From: UBA7657 sp049652985
GTDB taxonomy: Bacteria; Pseudomonadota; Alphaproteobacteria; Micavibrionales; Micavibrionaceae
Length of the DNA stretch: 64,000 bases
Direction: 5' to 3'
NCBI GenBank assembly: GCA_049652985.1
Contig: JBASFK010000002.1
Span: forward strand, 496,001 to 560,000
This document shows, piece by piece, positions 55,194 through 63,042 of the stretch. Position numbers and translations under genes: made by a program. The stretch's first letter is position 1. Every line of letters begins with the position of its first letter. The notes under the pieces were generated by a model. That model searched no databases. It had not been told where the DNA came from and saw nothing but the letters and a program-made list of their open reading frames with translations.

Positions 55194-55252
55194 GGGGGAC
55201 CCCGCTTTTGACGGGTGATTCTACCACAGGGGAGTCCGGGTTTACAGGGGGG

Positions 55253-55498
55253 TTATGGCTTGTTCCAGCCGATCACTTCCGGCCCGGGCGCCTTTTTCTT
55301 TTCCTCGCTGCGCTTGTACACGTGCGTGGATTTGGTCGAGGCTGTGCCCTTGCCGATTTTTTGAAATACAGCGGACGAGCCGTTGACGTTGCCGGAGACG
55401 CGGACAGTGCTGCGTAATTTTAAGCCTTGCCGCTGGTAGGCTTCATGCACTTCGCGTTCGAACTGCTTGATGAACGCCTGGTCAAAAGATGTGGACAT
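55253..55498 (-). pseudogene. N-terminal stub of a phage major capsid protein
   Basis: An 81-residue reading frame starts MSTSFDQAFIKQFEREVHEAY and continues QRQGLKLRSTVRVSGNVNGSS and FQKIGKGTAS. This pattern matches, from memory, the first ~50 residues of podophage-type capsid proteins, which are normally over 300 residues. After GKGTAS the sequence diverges into a lysine-rich tail (KSTHVYKRSEEKKKAPGPEV). It keeps a strong ribosome binding site (AAGGAG). It is on the same strand as the connector and scaffold genes and in capsid position, so it looks like a truncated remnant. A fresh small-protein role is possible. Confidence 0.55.
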
Positions 55499-55603
55499 AT
55501 CAAACTCCTTCTCGGGGGTTTAAGGTTTCTGTTGAAATGCCGGGGAGTGGTTGTCGGGGACGAAAGTCCGCAGGCCGAAACATCCGGAGAAGCGCGTGCG
55601 AGG

Positions 55604-55634
55604 CCATACGATTTGTTCGTATGGTTTTCTTTTA
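55604..55634 (+). terminator. hairpin with T-rich tail in the capsid-stub leader
   Basis: CCATACGA (55604-55611) and TCGTATGG (55617-55624) form a perfect 8-bp stem with a five-base loop, followed by TTTTCTTTTA. It would terminate plus-strand transcription, but no plus-strand gene lies before it. The rest of 55499-55865 is non-coding and includes the promoter region of the PilZ gene. Confidence 0.45.
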
Positions 55635-55865
55635 TCGCTGCTGAAGGAAAAAACGCCGTTGTGTATCTGACCGTTCAAGCGGTCGAAAAGTTACAATTCT
55701 GGCGTTGATAGAAGCATACCAGGAAATAATTCCTATCATGTCAAGGGAAATCTTCCGTTTTTTATCCTTGAAAGATATGTATGCAAAAACCCATATTTTT
55801 CTTAGTCTAAAAAACTCACTTGTGTTAACATAACCTAAAATTAGCGAGTAATTGGCAAGGGGACC

Positions 55866-56264
55866 ATGCGCGTTATGTTCGAATCACTTCTTTCCAAGCT
55901 CAAGGGCGAATCCGGCTCCGCGCAGGACAATGCCAAGCGCCGCAATTTCGAGCGCCGCGATGCCGACCATTGCGTGGGCGTCATCGACGGCAAGACTTAC
56001 CCGATCGAAAACTGGTCGCCCGGCGGTGTTTTGATTTACGGTGACAGCCGCCCTTTCGGCCTGAACGATGAAGTTTCCGTCACTCTCAAATTCCGCCTGC
56101 GCAACGAAGTCATTGATGTCCCGCACAAAGCAAAAGTCGTGCGCAAAAGCTATGATAAAGTTGCTTTCAAGTTTTCGCCACTGACGCAGCAGATCAAAAA
56201 ATCGTTTCAGACTGTCGTCGATGATTATCTCGCGGGCGAGTTCGCGGATTCGCAGCTCGCATAA
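55866..56264 (+). CDS. PilZ domain protein
   Basis: A 132-residue protein with a PilZ-like beta-barrel domain: KRRNFERRDADHCVGVIDGK contains the RxxxR region expected for cyclic-di-GMP binding, and NWSPGGVLIYGDSRPF corresponds to the D/NxSxxG element. LNDEVSVTLKFRLRNE and VRKSYDKVAFKFSPL complete the barrel. It probably binds cyclic-di-GMP and signals to motility or envelope functions. It lies on the opposite strand between the capsid stub and the scaffold-like gene. GGGGACC precedes the start. Confidence 0.8.
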   Translation: MRVMFESLLSKLKGESGSAQDNAKRRNFERRDADHCVGVIDGKTYPIENWSPGGVLIYGDSRPFGLNDEVSVTLKFRLRNEVIDVPHKAKVVRKSYDKVAFKFSPLTQQIKKSFQTVVDDYLAGEFADSQLA

Positions 56265-56265
56265 A

Positions 56266-56290
56266 AAAAGCCCTCCATCGGAGGGCTTTT
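56266..56290. terminator. bidirectional terminator between pilZ and phage module
   Basis: AAAAGCCCTCC (56266-56276) pairs with GGAGGGCTTTT (56280-56290) across a three-base loop; A and T tracts flank it, so it works both ways. Confidence 0.85.
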
Positions 56291-56300
56291 AAATTTATGA

Positions 56301-56936
56301 TTATTGCTTCCCGTACATTTTCTGAAAGCCGTCTGTGACTTTCGCCACGAAAGACGGGTCCTTGTCCCTCCAATAGCGCGGGTCGCGCACCATGGCCTGC
56401 AGGTCCCTTTCATCCACCGCCGCGATACTGCCGCCGCGCTTGAGGCCCGGCTCGTCGGATTTCATCATCCTGTAGAGCGCAAGAACGCCGTCGTAGCTGC
56501 TGGAGAGATTCGCAAGCACGTCGGGCTTGACGCTCTGACGCCCGAAAGCGAGCAGCTGGCGCGATACTTCCTGCCATTTCTCCACGCCGCCGAAATGATT
56601 GACCAGGCGCTCGACCTCGCGGTCGGCCTGGAGTTCCGCGAATATATCGGCGACCATGGGCATCATTTTTTCGGCTGCGAGATTGTAGGCCTCCTGCGCC
56701 TGATCGTGCGTGAATCCTTTCGCATGCATGCGGGCGTTCACATCAGGATCAGGCTCGAAAAGTCCATGCGAGCAATCAATGCAATATTCCTCCGGCGATT
56801 TCGGCGCGGAAGGGCTTTGGGAGAGTTTTTTCTCCAGCTCTTTATAAGAACGCAGCAATGCATCAGCCTTCAGGCCGCCGGTTTCCGGGTCCTTGAACTT
56901 GTCGGGTATGTCGTTGGTTAAAAGATTCTCAGTCAT
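56301..56936 (-). CDS. phage scaffold/capsid assembly-like protein
   Basis: A 211-residue acidic, helical protein starting MTENLLTNDIPDKFKDPETGGLKAD, with LLRSYKELEKKLSQSP, FTHDQAQEAYNLAAEKMMPM and NHFGGVEKWQEVSRQLLAFG. This resembles the capsid assembly (scaffold) proteins of T7-like podophages, which begin with a KFKDPETGxLR/KxDALLxSYxxLE segment. It follows the connector and Bbp19-like genes in the normal podophage order. AAGGAG precedes the ATG and the frame is intact. Confidence 0.7.
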   Translation of the reverse strand: MTENLLTNDIPDKFKDPETGGLKADALLRSYKELEKKLSQSPSAPKSPEEYCIDCSHGLFEPDPDVNARMHAKGFTHDQAQEAYNLAAEKMMPMVADIFAELQADREVERLVNHFGGVEKWQEVSRQLLAFGRQSVKPDVLANLSSSYDGVLALYRMMKSDEPGLKRGGSIAAVDERDLQAMVRDPRYWRDKDPSFVAKVTDGFQKMYGKQ

Positions 56937-56963
56937 GTTTCAGTCTCCTTACTGTTAAAAATT

Positions 56964-57248
56964 TTAGGGTTTCCGGCCGCGATCGATCAGCCGCAGAATG
57001 GTTGCGACCAGCGAGCGCTGCCCTTCGCTGTAGCGAATCTGTTCATCGGGCGTCGCGGCGCCGAGCGCGCGCTGGAACGTTATGGCCTGCAAATAGCCAA
57101 GCACCCTGCGGCCGTCTTCCGTCGTGAACAAGCGCGCGAAGCATTTTTCGATTTCGCGTAGTTCTATCTTTGCCGGTTCTGGCTGCGAATAAACCAGCCC
57201 GCTTTTGGGCAGCGGCAACGGATCGCGTACGAATAAGGGTCTAAACAT
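56964..57248 (-). CDS. Bbp19-like small phage protein
   Basis: A 94-residue protein with CFARLFTTEDGRRVLGYLQAIT and a C-terminal GQRSLVATILRLIDRGR. The pattern (F-x-x-x-F-x-T-x-x-G-x-x-V-L-x-x-L, then EGQRxLVxxIL) matches Bbp19-like proteins found between connector and scaffold genes of podophages. Its ATG overlaps the connector stop region, with AAGGAG upstream. Intact. Confidence 0.7.
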   Translation of the reverse strand: MFRPLFVRDPLPLPKSGLVYSQPEPAKIELREIEKCFARLFTTEDGRRVLGYLQAITFQRALGAATPDEQIRYSEGQRSLVATILRLIDRGRKP

Positions 57249-58701
57249 TTATTTCTCCTTCTTTGCGGATTAAATCACGGGGCACTGTCAAAGCGGCGCC
57301 GAGGAAACGCGCGGCCTGCGCGAGGTCGACAACGGCAAGCGCTTCCGGGCCCATGGCTGCTACCGAATTGAGCCACGACAATGTGTTCTGCACGTTACGC
57401 TGACCTTGTGCCCTCGCGAGGGGCGAGCGGTAATCAATGGCGATCATGCGTCCGCCCAGCGCGATATCGGGCACTTCGCCGCGGCGGCGCAGGATCGAAT
57501 ACGCGCGCTTGATCAGCGGCGTGAGTAATTCCGTCTGCAGACGGCCATAGGTCGCGCCGAGCAGCATCGTCATTTCGGAGGATCGCTCCATCACTTCCGT
57601 CGCGGTCATGCGCGGCCCCATGACAGGCGCAAGCCTGTCCGCCAGCAGCGCATGACGTATGCGCGCCTGGAGATTTTCGAGCATAAGCTGCGACACATCA
57701 AAGCGCCCCGGCATATCGAGCGGCTGCAGTCCGGCCGAGCCGACCGCCTTCGGGATGATAGCGCCCGGCACCAGTTCGATATTGGCGGGGTTAAGCACGC
57801 CGTCATCATCCGCCTGCCAGATTCCGGTCACGGCGATGGACGCGTTTTTAAGAATCAGCTCGACCACCTTGTTCGTGGTCTTGATATCGGGCAGCGCCTT
57901 CATCACCGGCGAGCGGCCATAAATCTCTCCCGGCGATTTCAGCCAGCGGAACGAGATGAACGGCGATTCCGAAAATTTTCCTTCCGCCAGCAGAATGGGC
58001 TGCGCCGGGTTTTCGACGAGGCAGGCCTTGTAGGCGTAGACCAGCCCGTTCGGCATAACGGCTTCGAGAATCTTGAAACGAAGCTGCGTGTCCTTCGCGG
58101 ATTTTTTGATAATATCCGCAGGGATGGACGCAGACGGGTAACGCTCCTGCATCTGCGCGGCGCCAAGCTCAAGCACGCGGTAAGCGCCGTCCAGGAAACC
58201 GCTCTCGCCCTCCTCCAGCACGATGCCGCTGAGCGGCACGGCGGAAAAACGAAAGGCAGAAAAGCTGCCCGGATCAGATTCCTCGAAGGAAAGACTGGCC
58301 GTTCCGCCGACAACGAGATCGAGATAGCATTGATGAATCTCGACGGAAAAATTCGAACGGTCGAAATGGTCCTGCATCGCCCGCGCGGCCTTTTCGAGAA
58401 CCGGCGAAAATTTTTCCGCTTCTTCGGGCGAAAGCTCGGAGCCGGGCCTGAGGCCGAACCATTGCGACCATGCGGGCGTCAGGTTGCCCAGAAGGCTGGC
58501 CGCCAGTTGATCCGCCGCATCCATGGCGGTTGCGTCGAATATCTTGTCAGTGCGGCGCGCGCCGGGGATTTGGTCATACAGAAATCCTGCGCGCTGCGGC
58601 AGGGCATAGTCGTAGCATTCCTGCCACAGCGATTCCCAGTTCCCGCGTGATTTCCGGGCGGATTCAAAACGCTCCAGCGTTTGTTCGAGCTTTTGTTCCA
58701 T
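57241..58701 (-). CDS. T7-like head-to-tail connector (portal) protein
   Basis: A 486-residue protein of the podophage head-tail connector family. It has an N-terminal helical part (LEQTLERFESARKSRGNWES), WQECYDYALPQRAGFLYDQ, GARRTDKIFDATAMDAADQLAASLLGNLTP, WSQWFGLRPG, FSVEIHQCYLDLVVGGTASLSFEE, and a C-terminal MTATEVMERSSEMTMLLGATYGRLQTELLTPLIKRA. All are typical of T7 gp8 relatives. It forms the portal ring through which phage DNA passes. The gene is full length with a GGGAG ribosome binding site. Confidence 0.9.
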   Translation of the reverse strand: MEQKLEQTLERFESARKSRGNWESLWQECYDYALPQRAGFLYDQIPGARRTDKIFDATAMDAADQLAASLLGNLTPAWSQWFGLRPGSELSPEEAEKFSPVLEKAARAMQDHFDRSNFSVEIHQCYLDLVVGGTASLSFEESDPGSFSAFRFSAVPLSGIVLEEGESGFLDGAYRVLELGAAQMQERYPSASIPADIIKKSAKDTQLRFKILEAVMPNGLVYAYKACLVENPAQPILLAEGKFSESPFISFRWLKSPGEIYGRSPVMKALPDIKTTNKVVELILKNASIAVTGIWQADDDGVLNPANIELVPGAIIPKAVGSAGLQPLDMPGRFDVSQLMLENLQARIRHALLADRLAPVMGPRMTATEVMERSSEMTMLLGATYGRLQTELLTPLIKRAYSILRRRGEVPDIALGGRMIAIDYRSPLARAQGQRNVQNTLSWLNSVAAMGPEALAVVDLAQAARFLGAALTVPRDLIRKEGEINV

Positions 58702-58703
58702 TC

Positions 58704-58937
58704 TTATTCTCCCAGCAATGTTTTGCGCTTGCGGTTTCCGGTCGCCGCTTCCAGCAGACCGCGGAAACCAGTCTGTATGGTTCCGAAAATGCCGCGGTCG
58801 CGATTCAGCAGGTTATGGTTTCTGGACGCCTCGGCGATCTGCGATGGGCTTTGCGGGGCTGGGCCCCCGGCAGCGCTGACGAGCGCGTCTTCCGCCGCGC
58901 GTATTTCCTTGGCTTTCTGGACTATTGTGCCTGCCAT
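58704..58937 (-). CDS. small conserved-looking protein of the phage module
   Basis: A 77-residue protein starting MAGTIVQKAKEIRAAEDALVSA, helical, with QTGFRGLLEAATGNRKRKTLLGE at the C-terminus. AAGGAG precedes the ATG. It overlaps the preceding gene by 16 bases and is two bases from the connector start, so it belongs to the module's transcript. Function unknown; it could be a minor head or assembly protein. Confidence 0.65.
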   Translation of the reverse strand: MAGTIVQKAKEIRAAEDALVSAAGGPAPQSPSQIAEASRNHNLLNRDRGIFGTIQTGFRGLLEAATGNRKRKTLLGE

Positions 58938-59344
58938 GTGAGTTCTCCTTCATAGGGGCTGGATTTGGATAAATGTTTGTAAAGCTGCCATGGCGTTATG
59001 ATGGAACGCGCGTGCAGGCCGATGACTCTCTTGACCGCCTCGACGCATGTATGCGGCATCCACGGCGCTTCCTTGCGGCTGCGCACGACGCGCGCCTTCA
59101 CGACCGTGTGCCCGTGATCCTTCAGCCAGAGCGGCAGATCGAAAACCGCGGGCAGATTCTGAACCTGAATGTCGGTGTAATTCGACAGCGGCTCGAAGCA
59201 TATCCAGTGCCGACCGTCATTCAGCAGCGCGTAGCAATGCCGAAAGCCGGGCCGCAACACGCGCAGCCATGGCATCTCCTCGCATTGTCCGCTGAATACG
59301 ACCCATGCATCGGGCACGTTCATGTCGCCGGGCGTCGTTCTCAT
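58922..59344 (-). CDS. putative permuted papain-like hydrolase of the phage module
   Basis: A 140-residue protein, start at 59344 (MRTTPGDMNVPDAWVVFSGQ), whose ATG overlaps the upstream stop. MPWLRVLRPGFRHCYALLNDGRHWICFEP has a conserved-looking histidine, and PWMPHTCVEAVKRVIGLHARSI has a cysteine at a helix start. A His before Cys order fits circularly permuted NlpC/P60-like (YiiX/LRAT-type) hydrolases, so peptidoglycan or amide hydrolysis is possible. This is inference from motif order only. Similar proteins are common beside connector genes in Rhodospirillales, from memory. Confidence 0.6.
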   Translation of the reverse strand: MRTTPGDMNVPDAWVVFSGQCEEMPWLRVLRPGFRHCYALLNDGRHWICFEPLSNYTDIQVQNLPAVFDLPLWLKDHGHTVVKARVVRSRKEAPWMPHTCVEAVKRVIGLHARSIITPWQLYKHLSKSSPYEGELTWQAQ

Positions 59345-59772
59345 TCCGCGGCCGCTCCTTCCATGAATAAATCGAAACTGTCGTTGAACGGTAATTTCTG
59401 CTGCGGCGTGACGATGCCCTTGCTGACGAATGCACCTTCCATCCGTGTCATGGCCTCGCTCCATATCTTGTGCGCGCGCATCTCGCGGACGCGGCGGTTG
59501 TCGGGCGGCATGCGGCGGCGGCCGTAATAGCGAAGCACCAGCAGGTGATCCCGCATCAGGCGGCGCTGGCGGTATAGCCGGTCGACGATTCGCAAGATGT
59601 CCACAGGTTCGCAGGGGCGCGGCATCGTTCCCTGCCCGGCTACAAAGCGGGCGCCGTCATTGCGGGCCTGCTGGGCGTTGATAAACCAGAACCAGGCTTC
59701 TTCTGCGCTGGAAAATGGAACGATTTCCGCTGCCGGGTGTTTTTTGGATGTGTATCTGGAATTAGAGAGTAT
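59341..59772 (-). CDS. module-leading protein with probable ATA start
   Basis: An intact frame of ~143 codons. The first ATG (59625) gives only 94 residues, but the coding pattern clearly continues upstream: FSSAEEAWFWFINAQQARND precedes GARFVAGQGTMPRPCEPVDI without a break up to the stop at 59779-59781. No ATG, GTG or TTG is available there. An ATA at 59770-59772 has AAAAGG four bases upstream. Either ATA is used, or the start was mutated from ATG and the gene is damaged. The family (W/FWF...PRPCEP..I) occurs near phage connector genes in alphaproteobacteria, from memory. Confidence 0.6.
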   Translation of the reverse strand: MLSNSRYTSKKHPAAEIVPFSSAEEAWFWFINAQQARNDGARFVAGQGTMPRPCEPVDILRIVDRLYRQRRLMRDHLLVLRYYGRRRMPPDNRRVREMRAHKIWSEAMTRMEGAFVSKGIVTPQQKLPFNDSFDLFMEGAAAE

Positions 59773-59789
59773 GGCCTTTTAATCTTTTT

Positions 59790-59804
59790 GTTCACTTTAT
59801 GTTC
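59790..59804. promoter_or_regulatory. SOS (LexA) box, GTTC-N7-GTTC
   Basis: GTTC at 59790-59793 and GTTC at 59801-59804 with seven bases between is the exact alphaproteobacterial LexA operator. It lies 18 bases upstream of the first phage-module codon and ~90 bases before the S24 repressor gene, in the divergent region. About two chance matches are expected in a window this size, so position is the supporting evidence. Confidence 0.55.
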
Positions 59805-59895
59805 TCGTTTATGATATAAATTTTCTTGGGAGTCAACAGAAAAATAGGAATTTATTCTTATTTATTTTTTTGAAGGATGATGGGACTGTAATCCT

Positions 59896-60543
59896 ATGTT
59901 TTCGCACAAAGATATCTGGCGGGGAATCGACCGCCTCGCCTCAAGCTTCGGATACTCCGCATCGGGCCTCGCCAAAAAAGCGGGCCTGGATCCGACCTCG
60001 TTCAACAAGAGCAAGCGACTCAGCCCGGATGGAAAACCGCGCTGGCCCTCCACTGAGAGTCTTTCAAAAATCCTGTCGGTGACAGGCGCGACCATGACTG
60101 ATTTCATCAGCCTCATCGGCGCGGAAAACGACAATGAAATCAGCACGGCGCGCACGGTGCCGATGATCGGTTTCGCGCAGGCCGGCAAGGACGGTTATTT
60201 CGACGAAGACGGCTACCCCGCCGGCGAAGGCTGGGACGAGGTCGCCTTTCCCGGCGCCGAGCACCAGAACAGCAAACATATTTTCGCGCTGCAGGTCAGC
60301 GGCGATTCCATGTCGCCGCTTTACCGGAGCGGCGACATTCTCGTGGTCTCGCCGCAGGAGAGAATCAGGAAGGGCGACCGCATCATCGTCAAAACCCGCT
60401 CGGGCGAGGTCATGGCCAAGGAAGTGCTGCGCCAGAGCGGCGGCAAAATCGGGCTCAAATCCCTCAACCCGGCTTTCGAGGACCGCTCCTTCAGCCTGGA
60501 CGAAATCGGCTGGATGGCCCGGATATTGTGGGTCAGCCAGTAA
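59896..60543 (+). CDS. S24 family repressor with autocleavage domain
   Basis: A 215-residue protein. N-terminal helix-turn-helix: IDRLASSFGYSASGLAKKAGLDPTSFNKSKRL. C-terminal S24 peptidase domain: the nucleophile serine in VSGDSMSPLYRSGDIL, and the general-base lysine in GEVMAKEVLRQSG, as in LexA/CI proteins. It probably represses the divergent phage module, and RecA-stimulated cleavage may relieve it. Similar S24 proteins are widespread in alphaproteobacteria outside phages, so a host regulator is also possible. Confidence 0.88.
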   Translation: MFSHKDIWRGIDRLASSFGYSASGLAKKAGLDPTSFNKSKRLSPDGKPRWPSTESLSKILSVTGATMTDFISLIGAENDNEISTARTVPMIGFAQAGKDGYFDEDGYPAGEGWDEVAFPGAEHQNSKHIFALQVSGDSMSPLYRSGDILVVSPQERIRKGDRIIVKTRSGEVMAKEVLRQSGGKIGLKSLNPAFEDRSFSLDEIGWMARILWVSQ

Positions 60544-60627
60544 CCATGGGCCCCCGGGCAGTTATAATTTGCAAAACCCTTTCAAAACAGGCACTAATAA
60601 CCGCATTTCCCGCCTCAAGAGCTTGTA

Positions 60628-61299
60628 ATGACGGATAAAAAGAAAATCGCCCGCGAAACGGCAAAAATTCTCCTCGGGACAAAATCCGTTCTATTGAACG
60701 CCCGCGAACCGTTCACCTATACATCAGGCCGCAAAGGCCCCTGCTACGCAGATTGCCGCCGCCTGATTTCATTTCCGGCCGAGCGCGAAACGCTCATGAC
60801 CTTCGCCGCTGAAATCCTGGAGCAGGAAATCGGCGCGGGCAACATCGATTACATCGCGGGCGGCGAGACGGCGGGCATTCCCTATGCCGCGTTCATCTCG
60901 CAGAAAATGAACAAGCCCATGCTCTATATCCGCAAAAAACCCAAAGGCTTTGGCCGCATGGCCCAGATCGAGGGACATATCGAGGGTGAAAATAAAAAAA
61001 TGGTTCTTATAGAGGACGTCCAGAATTTCGGCACCAGCGTCAAAATCTTCATCGACGCCCTGCGCGGCGCCAATGCCGTGATCGAACACCTGCTTGTCCT
61101 TTTCAGCCACGGCCATGAAAGCAGCGCCCGCAATATGCAGGAAATGGGCGTAAAACTGCATACACTCTGCACCTGGCGCGATGTTCTGGACGCGGCCCGC
61201 GAAGGCGGCTATTTTGATAGCGAGACTCTGGCCTCGGTCGAATCCTTCCTGGACGATCCCGAGGGCTGGGATAAATCCATAACCGCTTCCTCGCCATGA
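60628..61299 (+). CDS. pyrE: orotate phosphoribosyltransferase
   Basis: A 223-residue enzyme of pyrimidine synthesis. It has FTYTSGRKGPCYADCRRLISFP, YIAGGETAGIPYAAFISQ, MLYIRKKPKGFG, and the PRPP-binding motif VLIEDVQNFGTSVKIFIDAL. It converts orotate and PRPP to OMP. The stop overlaps the nadK start by four bases, so both are co-translated. Confidence 0.93.
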   Translation: MTDKKKIARETAKILLGTKSVLLNAREPFTYTSGRKGPCYADCRRLISFPAERETLMTFAAEILEQEIGAGNIDYIAGGETAGIPYAAFISQKMNKPMLYIRKKPKGFGRMAQIEGHIEGENKKMVLIEDVQNFGTSVKIFIDALRGANAVIEHLLVLFSHGHESSARNMQEMGVKLHTLCTWRDVLDAAREGGYFDSETLASVESFLDDPEGWDKSITASSP

Positions 61300-62066
61300 A
61301 AATCGCTTTCCACAGTTCGAAAAAACCACGCGCGCAGAAAGCCCTTGAAGAGCTCAAGGGTCGCTACGGCCAGAACGATCCCGACAATGCCGACGCCATT
61401 GTCGTCATCGGCGGCGACGGCACCATGCTCCGCGCGCTGCATACCTTCGTCGAACACAATGCGCCCATGTTCGGCGTCAATCTCGGCACGCTCGGCTTCC
61501 TGCTGAACCGCTACAACACCGACGATATGGCCGAACGCATCCAGAAAGCCACGAAGTTCGTCATTCACCCGCTGCAGATGGACGCCATCGACAAGGAAGG
61601 GAAACCTCATTCCGAAGTCGCGTTCAACGAAGTTTCCCTGCTGCGCGAGAGCCATAACTCGGCGAAAATCAGGATTCACATCGACGACAAGGTCAGGGTT
61701 CCCGAGCTTGTCTGCGACGGCGTCATGGTTTCGACCCCGGTCGGCAGCACCGCCTATAACTCGTCCGCGGGCGGGCCGATCCTGCCGCTCGACGCCAATG
61801 TCCTGCCGCTGACGCCGATCAGCCCGTTCAGGCCGCGGCGCTGGAGCGGCGCGCTCATTCACAATAAACACGAGATTCGCTTCGAGATTCTGAAGCCAGT
61901 CGAGCGCATGGTTTCAGCGACAGCCGATTCAAAAGAAGTCCGCGATGTCCGCGAAGTTGTCGTGCGCGAGGCGCGCCACATTTCCAAGACGTTGCTGTTC
62001 GACCCGGATTATTCGCTGGAAGAGCGCATATCGCGTGAGCAATTCGCGAACGAAGATAAAAGTTAG
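61296..62066 (+). CDS. nadK: NAD kinase
   Basis: A 256-residue cytoplasmic kinase making NADP from NAD. It has VVIGGDGTMLRALH (GGDGT), FGVNLGTLGFLLN, EVAFNEVSLLR and VCDGVMVSTPVGSTAYNSSAGGPI, all conserved. Length is normal. Its stop overlaps the convergent purC stop by four bases, so there is no terminator between them. Confidence 0.95.
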   Translation: MKIAFHSSKKPRAQKALEELKGRYGQNDPDNADAIVVIGGDGTMLRALHTFVEHNAPMFGVNLGTLGFLLNRYNTDDMAERIQKATKFVIHPLQMDAIDKEGKPHSEVAFNEVSLLRESHNSAKIRIHIDDKVRVPELVCDGVMVSTPVGSTAYNSSAGGPILPLDANVLPLTPISPFRPRRWSGALIHNKHEIRFEILKPVERMVSATADSKEVRDVREVVVREARHISKTLLFDPDYSLEERISREQFANEDKS

Positions 62067-62923
62067 TGCTTCCTCGGTTTTGACGGCTTGACTTCACGAA
62101 GCTGGCGTTCGCGGGCGAGATCGTTTTCGATGATACCAAGCTTTTCCGCCGCTTTCTCGTCAAGGCCGCCCGCTTTCATAATGCCGCCCGCCGGGATGAG
62201 TCCCAGTTTTTCCGCTATGTACTGATATCCTTCCACGAGATCGCCGAGATCGAAACGGAAGCGGTCCTTGTCGAGCTTCTCGCCGGTCTTTGCGTCCCAG
62301 AGGCGGCAATTGTCCGGCGAAATTTCGTCAGCGAGAATAATATAAAGCTCGCCGTGATCGCCCCAGATACGGCCGAATTCGAGTTTGAAATCGACAAGCT
62401 TGAGGCCGATGCCTGCAAAAAGCCCGTTCAGGTAATCGTTGATACGCCAGGACATCGCCACCATTTCGTCCAGCTCGTACGGGTCGGCCCATCCGAACGT
62501 GACGATATGATCCTCGCTCACCATCGGGTCGCCGAGCGCATCTTTCTTGTAATAAAATTCAACCAACGGGCGTCCGAGGAATGTTCCCTCTTTGATGCCG
62601 AGGCGTTTCACCAACGAGCCGGCCGCGATATTACGCACCACCAGTTCGATGGGAATGATTTCGACCTTGCGGACAAGCTGCTCGCGCATATTGATCGAGC
62701 GGATGAAGTGCGTGGGAATTCCAATCGATTCAAGCTTGGTCATCAGGTGCGCGGAAATGCGGTTGTTGAGCACGCCCTTGCCCGCGATCACAGCATGTTT
62801 TGCGCCGTTGCCCGCCGTGGCATCATCCTTGAAATACTGGATGACAGTATTGGGGTCCGGGCCCTCATATAATGTCTTGGCCTTACCCTCGTAAATTACC
62901 CTGCGTCGCGACATGGAAAACAT
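62063..62923 (-). CDS. purC: phosphoribosylaminoimidazole-succinocarboxamide synthase
   Basis: A 286-residue SAICAR synthase of purine synthesis. It has RRVIYEGKAKTLYEGPDPNTV, FKDDATAGNGAKHAVIAGKGVLNNRIS, NIAAGSLVKRLGIKEG, KLEFGRIWGDHGELYIILADEISPDNCRLWD and a C-terminal extension of ~40 residues. The ATG at 62923 has AAGGAG eight bases upstream, so it is favoured over ATG 62914. purS, purQ and purL are absent from the window. Confidence 0.94.
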   Translation of the reverse strand: MFSMSRRRVIYEGKAKTLYEGPDPNTVIQYFKDDATAGNGAKHAVIAGKGVLNNRISAHLMTKLESIGIPTHFIRSINMREQLVRKVEIIPIELVVRNIAAGSLVKRLGIKEGTFLGRPLVEFYYKKDALGDPMVSEDHIVTFGWADPYELDEMVAMSWRINDYLNGLFAGIGLKLVDFKLEFGRIWGDHGELYIILADEISPDNCRLWDAKTGEKLDKDRFRFDLGDLVEGYQYIAEKLGLIPAGGIMKAGGLDEKAAEKLGIIENDLARERQLREVKPSKPRKH

Positions 62924-63042
62924 CCCCGGTACTCCTTATATCCCCTGTATAGCATTGCATTTTACATGATTCCAATGCTACAAATCGTGCACTTTGCACT
63001 TTTGTATGGAAAAACCACTAACGCGAGGCGAAAACGTCGAAA

